Notes: generated by a model not told the origin, from the letters alone. Counted from the stretch's first letter, positions 8,576 through 18,271 are shown. The stretch is 64,000 nucleotides of DNA from Paenibacillus melissococcoides (GCA_944800085.1 CALYLO010000005.1:372001-436000); one strand, 5' to 3'. Program-made: numbers and translations.

Positions 8576-9037
8576 CTATCCACGCGGCGGCCTGCCTTCC
8601 GGATAGGCTTGCGTATTGCCCTGATCCCCGATCCAAGCCGATCCGTCCTCCCAATGCTCCTTCTTCCAGATCGGAACGATCTGCTTAATTCGTTCGATCA
8701 TATATTCATTCGCCTCATAGGCCGCCCGGCGATGCGGCGAAGAGACGGCAATCACGACCGCGATATCGCCAATCTCCAGCCGGCCGATGCGATGCGTCAC
8801 CGCCGTCTCTGTGTCCGGCCAGCGTTCTCGCACCTCCCGCCCGATTCGTTCCAGCTCGGCGACCGCCATGGCAGGATAAGCCTCGTACTCCAGGTAGAGC
8901 GTCCGCTTGCCCTGCGTCAATTCCCGCACCGTGCCGAGGAACAGGGTGACCGCTCCTGCCTCCCTGCGTCTCACTTGATGGGAGACTTCTTCCGGCGCGA
9001 TCGGCTGATCGGTAATGCGGTATCGAGCCCGGTTCAT
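8576..9037 (-). CDS. moaE: Molybdopterin synthase large subunit MoaE
   Basis: 153 residues. MoaE pairs with MoaD thiocarboxylate to add the two dithiolene sulfurs to cyclic pyranopterin monophosphate. The family motifs AVTLFLGTVR, LEYEAYPAMA and IVPIWKKEHWEDGSAWIG are present, with Lys118 and Lys125/126 in the positions of the active-site lysines of the E. coli enzyme. The start overlaps the stop of moaC (ATGA), and moaA follows 67 bp downstream. Confidence 0.95.
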   Translation of the reverse strand: MNRARYRITDQPIAPEEVSHQVRRREAGAVTLFLGTVRELTQGKRTLYLEYEAYPAMAVAELERIGREVRERWPDTETAVTHRIGRLEIGDIAVVIAVSSPHRRAAYEANEYMIERIKQIVPIWKKEHWEDGSAWIGDQGNTQAYPEGRPPRG

Positions 9038-9552
9038 GCGTCATGCCCCTCCCCTGACACTGGTTCGGCCATGTCTGATCGGACGTAATCTCCGCTTTTT
9101 CCGCCGCTCTTCTTGACCAGATACGTCGGTCCCAACACCATGTCCTTATCGGCCGCCTTGCACATATCATAGATCGTCAAGCCCGTCACCTGCGCCGCGG
9201 TGAGCGCCTCCATCTCCACGCCGGTCACGCCTGTGGTCTTCACGATGACGCGGAACGTCAACACCTCTTCATTTTCTTGTTCAAACGTGATATCGATTCC
9301 GTTCAGCGGCAGCGGGTGGCACATCGGGATAAGCTCGGCCGTCCGCTTGGCTGCCATAATTCCGGCAACTTGCGCGACCGCCAACACATCTCCCTTGCCG
9401 ATGGTGCCTGCGCTAAGTTGGCGCATCGTCTCCGCCTTCATTCGGATGCGGCTCTCGGCAACCGCGATCCGGGTCGTCTCGGCCTTGCCGCTCACATCAA
9501 CCATATGCGCCCTGCCCTGTCCGTTGAAATGCGTTAATCTGTTCTGGCCCAT
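9034..9552 (-). CDS. moaC: Cyclic pyranopterin monophosphate synthase MoaC
   Basis: 172 residues. It converts the MoaA product to cyclic pyranopterin monophosphate. Visible family signatures are MVDVSGK (residues 17-23), IPMCHPLPL (75-83), KTTGVTGVEMEALTA and IYDMCKAADK, which together form the active site at the hexamer interface. The length is slightly above the usual 160 because of the short N-terminus and a tail after SGDYVRSD. Gene order moaD-moaC-moaE with a 4-bp overlap to moaE. Confidence 0.96.
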   Translation of the reverse strand: MGQNRLTHFNGQGRAHMVDVSGKAETTRIAVAESRIRMKAETMRQLSAGTIGKGDVLAVAQVAGIMAAKRTAELIPMCHPLPLNGIDITFEQENEEVLTFRVIVKTTGVTGVEMEALTAAQVTGLTIYDMCKAADKDMVLGPTYLVKKSGGKSGDYVRSDMAEPVSGEGHDA

Positions 9553-9627
9553 TCCCTGGCCTCCTCTCCTGCTTGCCTGGGGCTCACCGCTTTTGGCTCA
9601 ATTCCTTAGCTGCACTCTGCGCCGCAA

Positions 9628-9858
9628 TTACCCTCCGCTTACCGGAGGAAGCAGCGCTACCGTATCCCCCATATCAATCGGATAGCCGCTGTCGACGAGG
9701 GACTCATTCACGGCCACCATGACATGATCCAGCGAAAGGGACGGATACCGTTCCCGTAATCGCTGCATCAATTCAGCGACCGTCAGCGGCTCCAGATCCA
9801 ATGTCAATTCGGAGGCGCCAAGCTGCTCGCGCAAGTGCGCGAACAATAAAATTTTCAT
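9628..9858 (-). CDS. moaD: Molybdopterin synthase sulfur carrier subunit MoaD
   Basis: 76 residues, ubiquitin-like beta-grasp protein. It begins MKILLFAHLREQLG and ends PPVSGG; the terminal Gly-Gly is adenylated by MoeB and converted to the thiocarboxylate that donates sulfur in the MoaE reaction. It stands between moeB (20 bp upstream) and moaC (75 bp downstream). Confidence 0.95.
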   Translation of the reverse strand: MKILLFAHLREQLGASELTLDLEPLTVAELMQRLRERYPSLSLDHVMVAVNESLVDSGYPIDMGDTVALLPPVSGG

Positions 9859-9878
9859 GCGTTATCACCCTTTCCCCA

Positions 9879-10916
9879 TCAACCCAAATATCGATGATAT
9901 AGCTTCCTGGCCGTAACCGAATCGGATGTACCATGGACTAAAGCGCGCCCGTCCGCAAAAATAACGAGGCGATGCTCCCCGTCCTCGATTTGAACAAGAT
10001 ACGGATTCGACGACACCCGCTTCCCGCTTTGCCGCAAGGTTCGGGCCAATTCATCGAGATTCACGACGGAACGGCGCGGAGGGCGAATCGATACCGTGGT
10101 CCGTCCGCACAGCACTTCCGTCTTCCAGGCCGCCTCGCTCCTCAAATACGGATATGTGCGATGCGTCCCGCAAGTCGGACATGAAGCATCCCGCTTATCG
10201 GCGTGAATCCGGAACGATTGGAAGGTGTTGGACCACTGATCGAACACCGTATACCGGTCAGACATACACGCGTGATTGCCTGACAGCCACTTGATCGCTT
10301 CTCCGGCCTGCATGGCCACGACCATCTGCACGGATGGCGCGATGACGCCATCCCGATCGCAGGTGGCCGCGCCGAGCGGAACGCGCGATAACAAGCAGTG
10401 CAGGCACGGCGTGCGCTGCGGCATGAAATTACAGGTCACCCCATAACTTCCGGAGCATGCTCCATGAATCCAGGGCACATCATAGCAATAAGCAATATCA
10501 TTCAAAATAAAGCGAAGCTCGTAATTGTCCGTCGCATCCATAATCAGATCGATAGGGGACGAATCGAACAGCTCCTTCAGTTCGGCTGCGCCGCAATCCA
10601 ACACATGCGCCCGAATATCGATGCCCGAGTTGATCTGCCTGAGGCGGCGGGCTGCCGCGACGGCCTTCGGCGCCTGCTCCGCCGCGTCTTGCTCATCATA
10701 GAGCGTCTGCCGCTGCAGATTGCTCCATTCCACCACATCCCGATCGATGATCGTCATTGTCCCGACACCGGCCCGCGCCAAGATGTCCGCGATTCCCGAT
10801 CCGAGCGCCCCCGCTCCGACGATCAAGACATGCTTGCGCCCCAGCTCCGCCTGCCCTGCTGCGCCGATCGGGAGGAAGCTTTGCTGCCTGCTATATCTGT
10901 GTCTCGCTTCGCACAC
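9879..10916 (-). CDS. moeB: Molybdopterin synthase adenylyltransferase MoeB (E1-like)
   Basis: 345 residues from a GTG start at 10916 with GGAGGAG upstream; it overlaps the end of mobA by 26 bp. It activates the MoaD C-terminus with ATP. The nucleotide-binding GAGALGSG is at 34-41, followed by the Arg-bearing IIDRDVVEWSNLQRQ and the DATDNYELR motif near 127-135. Zinc-site pairs are CLHC (171-174) and CPTC (246-249); Cys186 (AATCDRDG) sits where the E1-type cysteine is found. About 95 residues follow the second zinc pair, as in longer Firmicute ThiF/MoeB proteins but unlike the 249-residue E. coli MoeB. A role for ThiS instead of MoaD is possible, but the context argues for MoeB. Confidence 0.9.
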   Translation of the reverse strand: MCEARHRYSRQQSFLPIGAAGQAELGRKHVLIVGAGALGSGIADILARAGVGTMTIIDRDVVEWSNLQRQTLYDEQDAAEQAPKAVAAARRLRQINSGIDIRAHVLDCGAAELKELFDSSPIDLIMDATDNYELRFILNDIAYCYDVPWIHGACSGSYGVTCNFMPQRTPCLHCLLSRVPLGAATCDRDGVIAPSVQMVVAMQAGEAIKWLSGNHACMSDRYTVFDQWSNTFQSFRIHADKRDASCPTCGTHRTYPYLRSEAAWKTEVLCGRTTVSIRPPRRSVVNLDELARTLRQSGKRVSSNPYLVQIEDGEHRLVIFADGRALVHGTSDSVTARKLYHRYLG

Positions 10917-11547
10917 GGCTGCTCTCCTCCTTCCACGCTGACGCTTGCGAGCATTCGTTCAGCAATGCTTCATACTGCCCGGGCGTATCCACATCGCGGA
11001 CAAAATTAAGCGGGATGTCAGCCCGGGTCCACTCCTCCTCCGCGATCCCGAGCCAACGGCATGACTCAAGCAGTCCCGACAGCCGATGCCGCCCTGCCTG
11101 AATCCGTTCCGTAATGACCGGCAGCAGGCGACGGGGGCGATAGATCGCATGCAGCATCTGATGGCTCCCTTCCGCGTTCGGCAGCACCGCGTCATAATCG
11201 CCTTCCTGGGCGCGACGCCGCATCCACTCCGCAGCCTGCACGGAGATCGCGGGGTAATCGCATCCGACAACCCACGCAAACTCCGTCTGCACGATTCGGA
11301 ACGCGGCATGCAGACCGCTCAACGGGCCGCAGCCCGGATAGATATCAGAAACATACTGAACATTGGCCAAGAGGCCGGTGTACATTGCGGGATCAGGCGT
11401 GACCACTACGATGGAGGCGCAGAGCGTGCGCATCTTGCGAACTTGCTGTTCGATGAACGCTTCTCCCTGAAAGCGGAGCAACGCCTTATTCACTCCGTTC
11501 ATACGCGAATTGCGCCCCCCTGCCAAAATGACGCCGCTTACTGTCAT
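10891..11547 (-). CDS. mobA: Molybdenum cofactor guanylyltransferase MobA
   Basis: 218 residues from the ATG at 11547, preceded by GGAGGCGG; an upstream ATG at 11586 is less likely. It joins GMP to molybdopterin to give the MGD cofactor used by NarG. The N-terminal GTP-binding loop is ILAGGRNSRMNGVNKALL (family consensus LAGGxSxRMGxxK), and the Mg/GTP-binding acidic motif is VVGCDYPAIS. It lies 47 bp after narI, the first cofactor gene of the operon. Confidence 0.92.
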   Translation of the reverse strand: MTVSGVILAGGRNSRMNGVNKALLRFQGEAFIEQQVRKMRTLCASIVVVTPDPAMYTGLLANVQYVSDIYPGCGPLSGLHAAFRIVQTEFAWVVGCDYPAISVQAAEWMRRRAQEGDYDAVLPNAEGSHQMLHAIYRPRRLLPVITERIQAGRHRLSGLLESCRWLGIAEEEWTRADIPLNFVRDVDTPGQYEALLNECSQASAWKEESSRVRSETQI

Positions 11548-11594
11548 GACCGCCTCCTTCCACGCTGCGCTCCCGTCAGGCCGCAAGCTTCCGC

Positions 11595-12275
11595 CTATCT
11601 TCTCTTTCTATACAACACATAACTCCGTTTCAAATATTTAATCGGCATGCTCAACATATGAACGAGCCTCGTAAACGGGAACACGCCGAATAACCCCAGA
11701 GCGAGGATAATATGAATTTTAAAGATATATGGTACGTCCTTCATTAATATGCCATCCGGAGTGAAGGTCAACACGCCGCGAATCCATGGCGCGATCGTCT
11801 CCCGATAATCGAACCCGCTGCGGCTCGCCGCATTGAATAAGGTCGCCCCCATTCCAACAACGACGATGAGTGTAAGCAGGATAATGGATAGCATATCTCC
11901 GAAGCTGCTCGTACGCCGGATGCGCGGATCCGTCAAGCGCCGCAGCAGCAGGATAATACAGCCAACCAACGTCATCAAGCCGGCGGCGGAACCGAGCACA
12001 ATCGCCATCGTATGGTACGAATGATCGCTGATCCCGATGGATTCCAGCCAGGACTTCGGAATAAGGAGTCCGCCGATATGCCCGAACAAGACGAGCATGA
12101 TACCGGCATGGAACAGATTGCTGCCCCATCTCAGTTTTTTCTTCTCCAGTATTTCGCTCGATTTGGCTGTCCAACCGAACTGATCTGTCTGGTAACGATA
12201 ATACAACCCGACCAGGAAAATGATCAGAATGATATACGGATAAATCACCCAGAAAAACTGATCGCCGAACGTCAT
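11595..12275 (-). CDS. narI: Respiratory nitrate reductase gamma subunit NarI
   Basis: 226 residues, five membrane helices. It is the diheme cytochrome b that anchors NarGH and takes electrons from menaquinol. His56 and His66 (NLFHAGIMLVLFGHIGG) and His188 and His206 (FKIHIILALG, TRLVHMLS) match the four heme ligands of E. coli NarI (56, 66, 187, 205). The C-terminus is basic (KYLKRSYVLYRKRR), as expected for the cytoplasmic side. The start overlaps the narJ stop (ATGA). Confidence 0.97.
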   Translation of the reverse strand: MTFGDQFFWVIYPYIILIIFLVGLYYRYQTDQFGWTAKSSEILEKKKLRWGSNLFHAGIMLVLFGHIGGLLIPKSWLESIGISDHSYHTMAIVLGSAAGLMTLVGCIILLLRRLTDPRIRRTSSFGDMLSIILLTLIVVVGMGATLFNAASRSGFDYRETIAPWIRGVLTFTPDGILMKDVPYIFKIHIILALGLFGVFPFTRLVHMLSMPIKYLKRSYVLYRKRR

Positions 12276-12970
12276 AGCGTGGCCCCCCTTCTCGCAGATT
12301 CGGAGTCAACCTTCCGATACGCCGGGGCGCCTCCGTATCCTGCCGCCGCCCACATCGGACCGCAGCCCGTGATCTCGCCGGCGCTCGCGCAGCCGGCAGG
12401 CGGTTCGAAGCGGAAAGAACCTTCGGTCACCCCGGATTGTTCGAGCATCAGCATGATCGCATGAAGCACATGTTGATACGGACTGTCCGCGGCCACGAGC
12501 GCTTCGCGTATTCCTTCCAGCGCATCCTTGAAGGAATATAATAAGCCCGCCCCTTTATCGCCCTCCGCGACAGCCGCGTATTCAAGCATGAGCGGCAAGT
12601 AATCGGGCAGTTCCTCGGTAGCGAGGATCATATTCTCTTGTTCGTAGATTTGCTTCAGCTTCAACAGCGCCGGGCCGCGCTCGCGTTCCTCGCCGAGGTG
12701 TCTATAGGTCAGGTACAGATTTGTTTTTTTACTAAAATCAAAGGTGTTCACATACTGTTCCGTCACCGCTTCCGCATCCATGCCCGCGAATCCGGCAATG
12801 CACTTACCTGCCAATTGAATCAACCGCTCGTTCATATCCGTGCTGTCCTTCTGCAGCAGCTCGCACCAGCTTACATATACTTCATCCGCCGCCTCATGCC
12901 ACTCGTCATCCGGGTATTGCAGCAAGCTCGACAGCATCATCCAACTCGAACGCCGCACCAACTCGTTCAT
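12272..12970 (-). CDS. narJ: Nitrate reductase assembly chaperone NarJ
   Basis: 232 residues from the ATG at 12970 (GGGGGGAGAGAC upstream). All-helical NarJ/TorD-type chaperone that holds apo-NarG until the Mo-bisMGD cofactor and iron-sulfur cluster are inserted, and then allows docking to NarI. Typical segments are LLQYPDDEW, EQYVNTFDFSKKTNLYLTYR (the TorD-family binding loop) and LPDYLPLMLEYAA. The last 40 residues are rich in Gly, Ala and Pro (FRFEPPAGCASAGE) and unconserved. Confidence 0.95.
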   Translation of the reverse strand: MNELVRRSSWMMLSSLLQYPDDEWHEAADEVYVSWCELLQKDSTDMNERLIQLAGKCIAGFAGMDAEAVTEQYVNTFDFSKKTNLYLTYRHLGEERERGPALLKLKQIYEQENMILATEELPDYLPLMLEYAAVAEGDKGAGLLYSFKDALEGIREALVAADSPYQHVLHAIMLMLEQSGVTEGSFRFEPPAGCASAGEITGCGPMWAAAGYGGAPAYRKVDSESARRGATL

Positions 12971-13012
12971 TGTCTCTCCCCCCTCACTGATTCGGTACAA
13001 GGTATCGCCGCG

Positions 13013-14482
13013 CTATCCTCCGCAAGGCCCCGGGCCGCCCGTCATATTCGAGAAGCCGCATGCGCCCTGCTCGCTATACAGATCCGCGAACTGTTCCCGA
13101 TGCGCTGACGGAATGACGAATCGATCCTCATATTTGGCAATCGCCAGCAAGCGGTACATCTCTTCCACTTCCTGCTCGCAAATACCCAGCTCCTCGAGCA
13201 GTCCCCGATCCGGCGCCTTCTGCAAATGGAGGGCCCGCATATGCGAACGCATCACCTCCATCTTCTTCAGCACACGTTTGACGACCCCGGTATCTCCAGC
13301 GGCTAACAAGTTCGCAAGATACTGGACCGGAATGCGCATATCCTCAATCGCCGGGAAAATATCGTCTGCCGACGCGGCCGCGCCTTTGCCCTCCACCATA
13401 TTCGTAATCGGGCTAAGCGGCGGCACATACCATACCATCGGCAGCGTGCGGTATTCCGGGTGCAGAGGAAGCGCGATCTTCCATTCCACGGCCATCTTGT
13501 AAATGGGCGACTGCCGGGCCGCCTCCATCCAATCTCCCGGAATGCCGGCTTCGCGCGCAGCCGAAATCACTTCCGGATCGTGCGGATCGAGGAATATGCC
13601 GAGCTGCGATTCATATAATTGCTTCTCATCCGTAACCGATGCCGCTTCTTCCACGCGGTCCGCATCATAGAGCATGACGCCCAGATAACGGATCCGGCCG
13701 ACGCAGGTCTCCGAGCAAATCGTCGGCAGACCCTGCTCGATGCGCGGGAAGCATAGCGTGCACTTTTCCGCCTTGTTCGTCTGCCAATTGAAGTAGACTT
13801 TCTTGTACGGGCAGCTCGACACGCAGAACCGCCACGAGCGGCAGGCGTTCTGATCGACGAGCACGATGCCGTCCTCGTCCCGTTTGTACATGGCGCCCGA
13901 CGGACAGCTCGATACGCACGGAGGATTGACGCAATGCTCGCAAATGCGCGGCAAATACATCATGAACACCTGCTCGAACTCCATTCGCACGGCTTCTTGA
14001 ATGCCGGCCATATCCGGATCCAGCGGCCCGGTGTCATGGGCGCCTGCCAGATCGTCTTCCCAGTTCGGCCCCCAGTTCAGCTCCATATATTCCCCGGTTA
14101 TCTGCGACTTCGGACGCGCGACCGGCTGATGCTTCCGTTCCGGGCTTTGCTGAAGCTTCTCATAGTCATAATCCCACGGCTCATAGTACTCATTGATCGT
14201 CGGCTGATCCGGGTTATGGAAAATATTCATCAGCCGCTTGGCGCGGCTGCCGGATCGAAGCTCCAGCTTGCCGTTTTTGAGGACCCAGCCTCCTTTATAG
14301 CGGTCCTGATTTTCCCATTGCTTCGGATAACCGATCCCTGGCTTCGTCTCCACATTGTTGAACCACATGTACTCTGCCCCTGTGCGGTTCGTCCACGTAT
14401 TTTTGCATGTGACCGAGCAGGTATGACAGCCAATGCACTTGTCCAGGTTCATCACCATGCCGATCTGCGCTTTAATCTTCAA
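13013..14482 (-). CDS. narH: Respiratory nitrate reductase beta subunit NarH
   Basis: 489 residues. Electron-transfer subunit with four iron-sulfur clusters linking NarI hemes to NarG. The cysteine groups are CIGCHTCSVTC (Cys16, 19, 22, 26), CEHCVNPPCVSSCP, CRSWRFCVSSCP (the Trp-containing group of the [3Fe-4S] cluster) and CTLCFPRIEQGLPTICSETC. The N-terminus MKIKAQIGMVMNLDKCIGCH is canonical. It overlaps the end of narG by 11 bp, so the two are translationally coupled. Confidence 0.97.
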   Translation of the reverse strand: MKIKAQIGMVMNLDKCIGCHTCSVTCKNTWTNRTGAEYMWFNNVETKPGIGYPKQWENQDRYKGGWVLKNGKLELRSGSRAKRLMNIFHNPDQPTINEYYEPWDYDYEKLQQSPERKHQPVARPKSQITGEYMELNWGPNWEDDLAGAHDTGPLDPDMAGIQEAVRMEFEQVFMMYLPRICEHCVNPPCVSSCPSGAMYKRDEDGIVLVDQNACRSWRFCVSSCPYKKVYFNWQTNKAEKCTLCFPRIEQGLPTICSETCVGRIRYLGVMLYDADRVEEAASVTDEKQLYESQLGIFLDPHDPEVISAAREAGIPGDWMEAARQSPIYKMAVEWKIALPLHPEYRTLPMVWYVPPLSPITNMVEGKGAAASADDIFPAIEDMRIPVQYLANLLAAGDTGVVKRVLKKMEVMRSHMRALHLQKAPDRGLLEELGICEQEVEEMYRLLAIAKYEDRFVIPSAHREQFADLYSEQGACGFSNMTGGPGPCGG

Positions 14483-17400
14483 GCCAGTTCACCTCCTGCA
14501 GTTTGCGAATGACGACGTACAAGTCGCGCTGGTTGCCTGTTGGACCGTAATAGTTGAATCCGTAGCTCAATTGCGCATACCCGCCAATCATATGGGTCGG
14601 CTTCACATGAATTCGCGTCGGGCTGTTGTGCGTTCCGCCGCGTGTAGGCGTCACATCGGTCGCGGGCACATTAATCGTCCGATCCTGGGCATGATGCATG
14701 AAGGCCATTCCCCGCGGCATCCGGTGCGTCAGTACCGCCCGCGCCACGACAGCGCCATTCTGGTTGAAGCATTCAATCCAGTCATTATCCTGAATCTCCG
14801 CGCTTGCCGCATCATCCTTGTTCATCCAGATCGTCGGACCGCCCCGGAATAAGGTCAGCATCGGGAGCGAATCGTAATACATGCTGTGAATGGACCATTT
14901 GCTGTGCGGGGTCATGAAGTTCAGCACCACTTCCTTGCCCTTCACGCCGGGACGCTGCTTCACGGTGTGGAACGGCGCATGCTTCAAGGTCGGCTTGAAG
15001 ATCGCCATATTCTCGCCGAACTCCGTCAACAATTCATGATCGAGATAGAAATGCTGGCGTCCGGTCAGCGTCCGGAACGGAATCATCCGTTCGATATTCG
15101 TCGTAAACGGCGAATATCGCCGCCCATGCTGCTCCGACCCGCTGAATGCCGGAGAGGTGATGACCGTCTTCGGCTTCGCCGTAATATCCTCGAAGGTGAA
15201 CCGGTCATCGATTCGATCCTCCGCCAGATCTTTCAGCTTCAGCGCCGTCTTGCGCTCCAGCGCTTCCCACGCCTTGACCGCCATCTTCCCGTTGCTCGTC
15301 GAGGACAGCGTCAAGATCGCTTCCGCCACCTGGCGATCAGTGATGAGCCGCGGACATCCCGATCCGGCTCCCGCATCCTTCGTCACGCCGTTCACTTGCT
15401 TCAGCAACTCGTATTCCCCGGCGGCAGACCAGTTCATGCCCTTGATTCCGTAAGGCTTCTCCTTCACATTCGGTCCAAGCGAGATCATTTTCTCGTACAC
15501 TTGCGTATAATCCCGTTCCACGACGACGAATTTCGGCATCGTCTTGCCTGGAACCGCATCGATCTCCTGCTTGCTCCAATCGCGTATCTTGCCCTCCGGC
15601 TGGGCCAGTTCATCCGGCGTATCATGCTGCAAAGGCACCGCCACGACGTCTGCGACGGGACCGGCGAATTGAGCCTGCGCCATCTTGGAGAATGTCTTCG
15701 CAATCGCCTTGAACGTCTCCCAGTCCGACTTCGATTCCCATAGCGGCGGCACCGCCGGGTTGAACGGGTGGATGAATGGGTGCATATCGGTTGAAGATAA
15801 GTCACTCTTTTCATACCAGGTCGCTGCCGGCAGCACGATATCGGAATAGACGGCGGTTCCCGACATGCGGAAGTCGATATCGACCATCAGGTCCAGCTTG
15901 CCCTCGGAGGCTTCTTCCCGCCAGACGATCTCCTGCGGCCGAATCGCCTCCCGATCATCATTCAGCAGGCCGTTATGCGTGCCTAGCAGATGCTTCAGGA
16001 AGTACTCATGCCCCTTGCCGGAGCTGGAGATCAGATTGGCGCGCCAGACGAACATCACCTTGGGATGGTTCGGAGCCGCGTCCGGGTCCTCGATCGCGAA
16101 CGATAACGTGCGATTCTTGAGCCGCTGCGCAACATATTGCGTGATCTCCTCATTCGTGCTTAGGCCATGCTCCCGCGCCTGAGCCGTCAACGTGAGTGAA
16201 TTCTCGTTGAATTGCGGGTACGAAGGCAGCCAGCCAAGCCGGGCCGCGAGCACATTATAATCGGCATAGTGCGCATAACGCGCCTTATCCACGAGAGGCG
16301 AGGTATGCCCGTCCACCGGGTTCGATTCATAACGCCACTGATCCGTCGCGAAGTAGAAGAAGGAAGTTCCGTTCTGCTGCCGCGGCGGCATCGCCCAGTC
16401 GCGGGCGAAGGCAACCGTCGCCCAGCCTTCCGCCGGACGCAGCTTCTCCTGTCCGACATAATGCGCCCAACCGCCGCCGTTCACGCCCTGGCAGCCGGTC
16501 ATGATGACGAGGTTCAGGATGCTGCGGTAGATCGTATCGGAGTTGTACCAGTGGTTGATGCCCGCTCCGACAATAATCATCGATCGCCCCTGGCTGTCGA
16601 TCGCATTTTGCGCGAATTCACGGGCGATCTGCGTAACTGACTCTCGGTCTACGCCGGTAATCGCCTCTTGCCAGGCCGGGGTGCACGCGATGCCCGCCTC
16701 ATCGTAGCGGTTCGCCCCGTCCGGATCGACGCCATATTGCGCCAAGGTCAGATCATACACCGTCGTTACGCGATACTCGGTTCCATCCGCCGAGGTCACG
16801 GTCCGGTACGGCACGATGCGGGACACCGTTTTTTTGCCTTCATCATCGAAATAAGGCAGCATCAGCTCCATACGGCCGTCTGCGTCAGCGCCGAGACCGA
16901 GCTGCGGGACAATCTCCTCGCCCGTTATCGTGTCAACGAGCTCCAGGTTCCAATGGCCCTCTTCGCCCCAGCGCGAACCGATTGTGCCGTTCGGAATGTG
17001 CAGTCGTCCGGTGTTCTCTCCGACCAACACCGTCTTCCACTCCGCATTGTTCGTCTCGACGCCGAGATCATGCGCATTCAGGAAGCGATCCGCCTTGTAT
17101 TTCCCATCTTGTTCCGTCAGGATGACGAGGAAGGGGAAATCTGTATATTTTTTCACATAGTGTTCGAAATACGGGGTCCGCTGTTTGACATAGAACTCGG
17201 TCAAAATGACATGCCCCATCGCCATCGCCAATGCGCCGTCCGTGCCCTGCTTGGCAGGCAGCCACTCATCCGCGAAGCGAACGAACTCCGCATAGTCCGG
17301 ACTGACGGATACGACCTTCGTCCCGCGGTAGCGGGCTTCCGTCATGAAATGCGCGTCCGGCGTGCGCGTCATGGGCAGGTTCGAGCCCCATACGAGTAAA

Positions 17401-18152
17401 TAACTGGAATTATACCAATCGCTGCTCTCCGGCACGTCTGTCTGATCGCCCCAGATCTGCGGCGAAGCCGGCGGAAGGTCGGCATACCAATCATAGAAGC
17501 TGAGCAGCGGAGAGCCGAGCAGCGACAGAAAACGCGAACCTGCCGCGTAGCTGACCATGGACATGGCAGGGATGGGGGAAAAGCCGAAGATCCGATCCGG
17601 TCCGTATTGCTTAATCGTATACAGCAGCGACGCAGAAATGATCTCCGCCGCCTCTTCCCACGTCGTCCGCACCATGCCGCCTTTGCCGCGTGCCGACTTG
17701 TAAGCTGACTTCTTCCGCTCGTCCTCGACGATAGAAGCCCACGCTCTCACCGGATCTTCCAGCTCCTTGCGGGCCTCGCGCCATAACTGGAGCAGCTTGC
17801 CGCGAATATAGGGGTACTTCACGCGCAGCGGACTATATAGATACCAGGAGAAGCTGGCGCCGCGGGGACAGCCGCGCGGTTCGAATTCCGGCATATCCGG
17901 TCCGGTCGACGGATAGTCCGTCTGCTGCGTCTCCCACGTGACGATGCCGTCCTTGACGAAGATTTTCCAGCTGCAAGATCCGGTGCAGTTGACCCCATGC
18001 GTAGAGCGTACCACCTTGTCATGCTGCCAGCGGCTGCGGTACATGTCTTCCCACGTCCGGTCGGCCGGCGATACTTCGCTCCAGCCTTCCGCGTTCGTCT
18101 CCCGCTTGCGGAAAAATTTCAGCTTCTGCAATAGCGGATTGCTCTTTTTCAT
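14472..18152 (-). CDS. narG: Respiratory nitrate reductase alpha subunit NarG
   Basis: 1226 residues, full length. Catalytic subunit that reduces nitrate to nitrite on the cytoplasmic side with a Mo-bisMGD cofactor. The FS0 cluster ligands are His52, Cys56, Cys60 and Cys95 (HGVNCTGSC ... RGCPRG), each offset by 3 from the E. coli enzyme (His49, Cys53, 57, 92). The Mo-ligand Asp region is DWYADLPPASP (residues 221-231), with Asp225 at the position equivalent to E. coli Asp222. A vestigial twin-arginine leader (KFFRKRE) is seen near the N-terminus. The promoter carries two GGGGN4CCCC palindromes. It heads a 12.8-kb gene string ending with moaB. Confidence 0.98.
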   Translation of the reverse strand: MKKSNPLLQKLKFFRKRETNAEGWSEVSPADRTWEDMYRSRWQHDKVVRSTHGVNCTGSCSWKIFVKDGIVTWETQQTDYPSTGPDMPEFEPRGCPRGASFSWYLYSPLRVKYPYIRGKLLQLWREARKELEDPVRAWASIVEDERKKSAYKSARGKGGMVRTTWEEAAEIISASLLYTIKQYGPDRIFGFSPIPAMSMVSYAAGSRFLSLLGSPLLSFYDWYADLPPASPQIWGDQTDVPESSDWYNSSYLLVWGSNLPMTRTPDAHFMTEARYRGTKVVSVSPDYAEFVRFADEWLPAKQGTDGALAMAMGHVILTEFYVKQRTPYFEHYVKKYTDFPFLVILTEQDGKYKADRFLNAHDLGVETNNAEWKTVLVGENTGRLHIPNGTIGSRWGEEGHWNLELVDTITGEEIVPQLGLGADADGRMELMLPYFDDEGKKTVSRIVPYRTVTSADGTEYRVTTVYDLTLAQYGVDPDGANRYDEAGIACTPAWQEAITGVDRESVTQIAREFAQNAIDSQGRSMIIVGAGINHWYNSDTIYRSILNLVIMTGCQGVNGGGWAHYVGQEKLRPAEGWATVAFARDWAMPPRQQNGTSFFYFATDQWRYESNPVDGHTSPLVDKARYAHYADYNVLAARLGWLPSYPQFNENSLTLTAQAREHGLSTNEEITQYVAQRLKNRTLSFAIEDPDAAPNHPKVMFVWRANLISSSGKGHEYFLKHLLGTHNGLLNDDREAIRPQEIVWREEASEGKLDLMVDIDFRMSGTAVYSDIVLPAATWYEKSDLSSTDMHPFIHPFNPAVPPLWESKSDWETFKAIAKTFSKMAQAQFAGPVADVVAVPLQHDTPDELAQPEGKIRDWSKQEIDAVPGKTMPKFVVVERDYTQVYEKMISLGPNVKEKPYGIKGMNWSAAGEYELLKQVNGVTKDAGAGSGCPRLITDRQVAEAILTLSSTSNGKMAVKAWEALERKTALKLKDLAEDRIDDRFTFEDITAKPKTVITSPAFSGSEQHGRRYSPFTTNIERMIPFRTLTGRQHFYLDHELLTEFGENMAIFKPTLKHAPFHTVKQRPGVKGKEVVLNFMTPHSKWSIHSMYYDSLPMLTLFRGGPTIWMNKDDAASAEIQDNDWIECFNQNGAVVARAVLTHRMPRGMAFMHHAQDRTINVPATDVTPTRGGTHNSPTRIHVKPTHMIGGYAQLSYGFNYYGPTGNQRDLYVVIRKLQEVNWLED

Positions 18153-18175
18153 GCGTTCATCCCCTTGCTCGTTAT

Positions 18176-18250
18176 TCTAGCTCTATTGTAAGGGCTGGCC
18201 TGCGGCCAAAAGAGAGGGGAACTCCCCCATTCTGGCGAGGGAATTCCCCA
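18176..18250 (-). promoter_or_regulatory. narG promoter with two NreC-like palindromes
   Basis: Read on the minus strand: palindrome GGGGAATTCCCT (18249-18238), 12 bp further GGGGAGTTCCCC (18227-18216), then a -10 box TACAAT (18190-18185) and the start codon of narG at 18152. The palindrome centres lie at 18243.5 and 18221.5, 22 bp apart, and the proximal centre is 31.5 bp from the -10. The GGGN4CCC core agrees with the reported binding motif of the nitrate/oxygen response regulator NreC. No FNR box was found here. Confidence 0.75.
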
Positions 18251-18271
18251 ACTTTGCCGGCGGCAAGCGAT

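Noticed and set aside
14886..15743. Long antisense frames within narG, and similar in moeA (19367-20311), MATE (37186-38154), topB (60532-62082), MFS (57437-58357)
   Set aside because: They are on the opposite strand of well-supported genes, have no ribosome site and no family motifs, and are expected from GC-rich codon use.
18153..18271. FNR box in the narG promoter
   Set aside because: No TGTGA-N6-TCACA-like sequence was found; the GGGGN4CCCC palindromes are the only clear symmetric sites.
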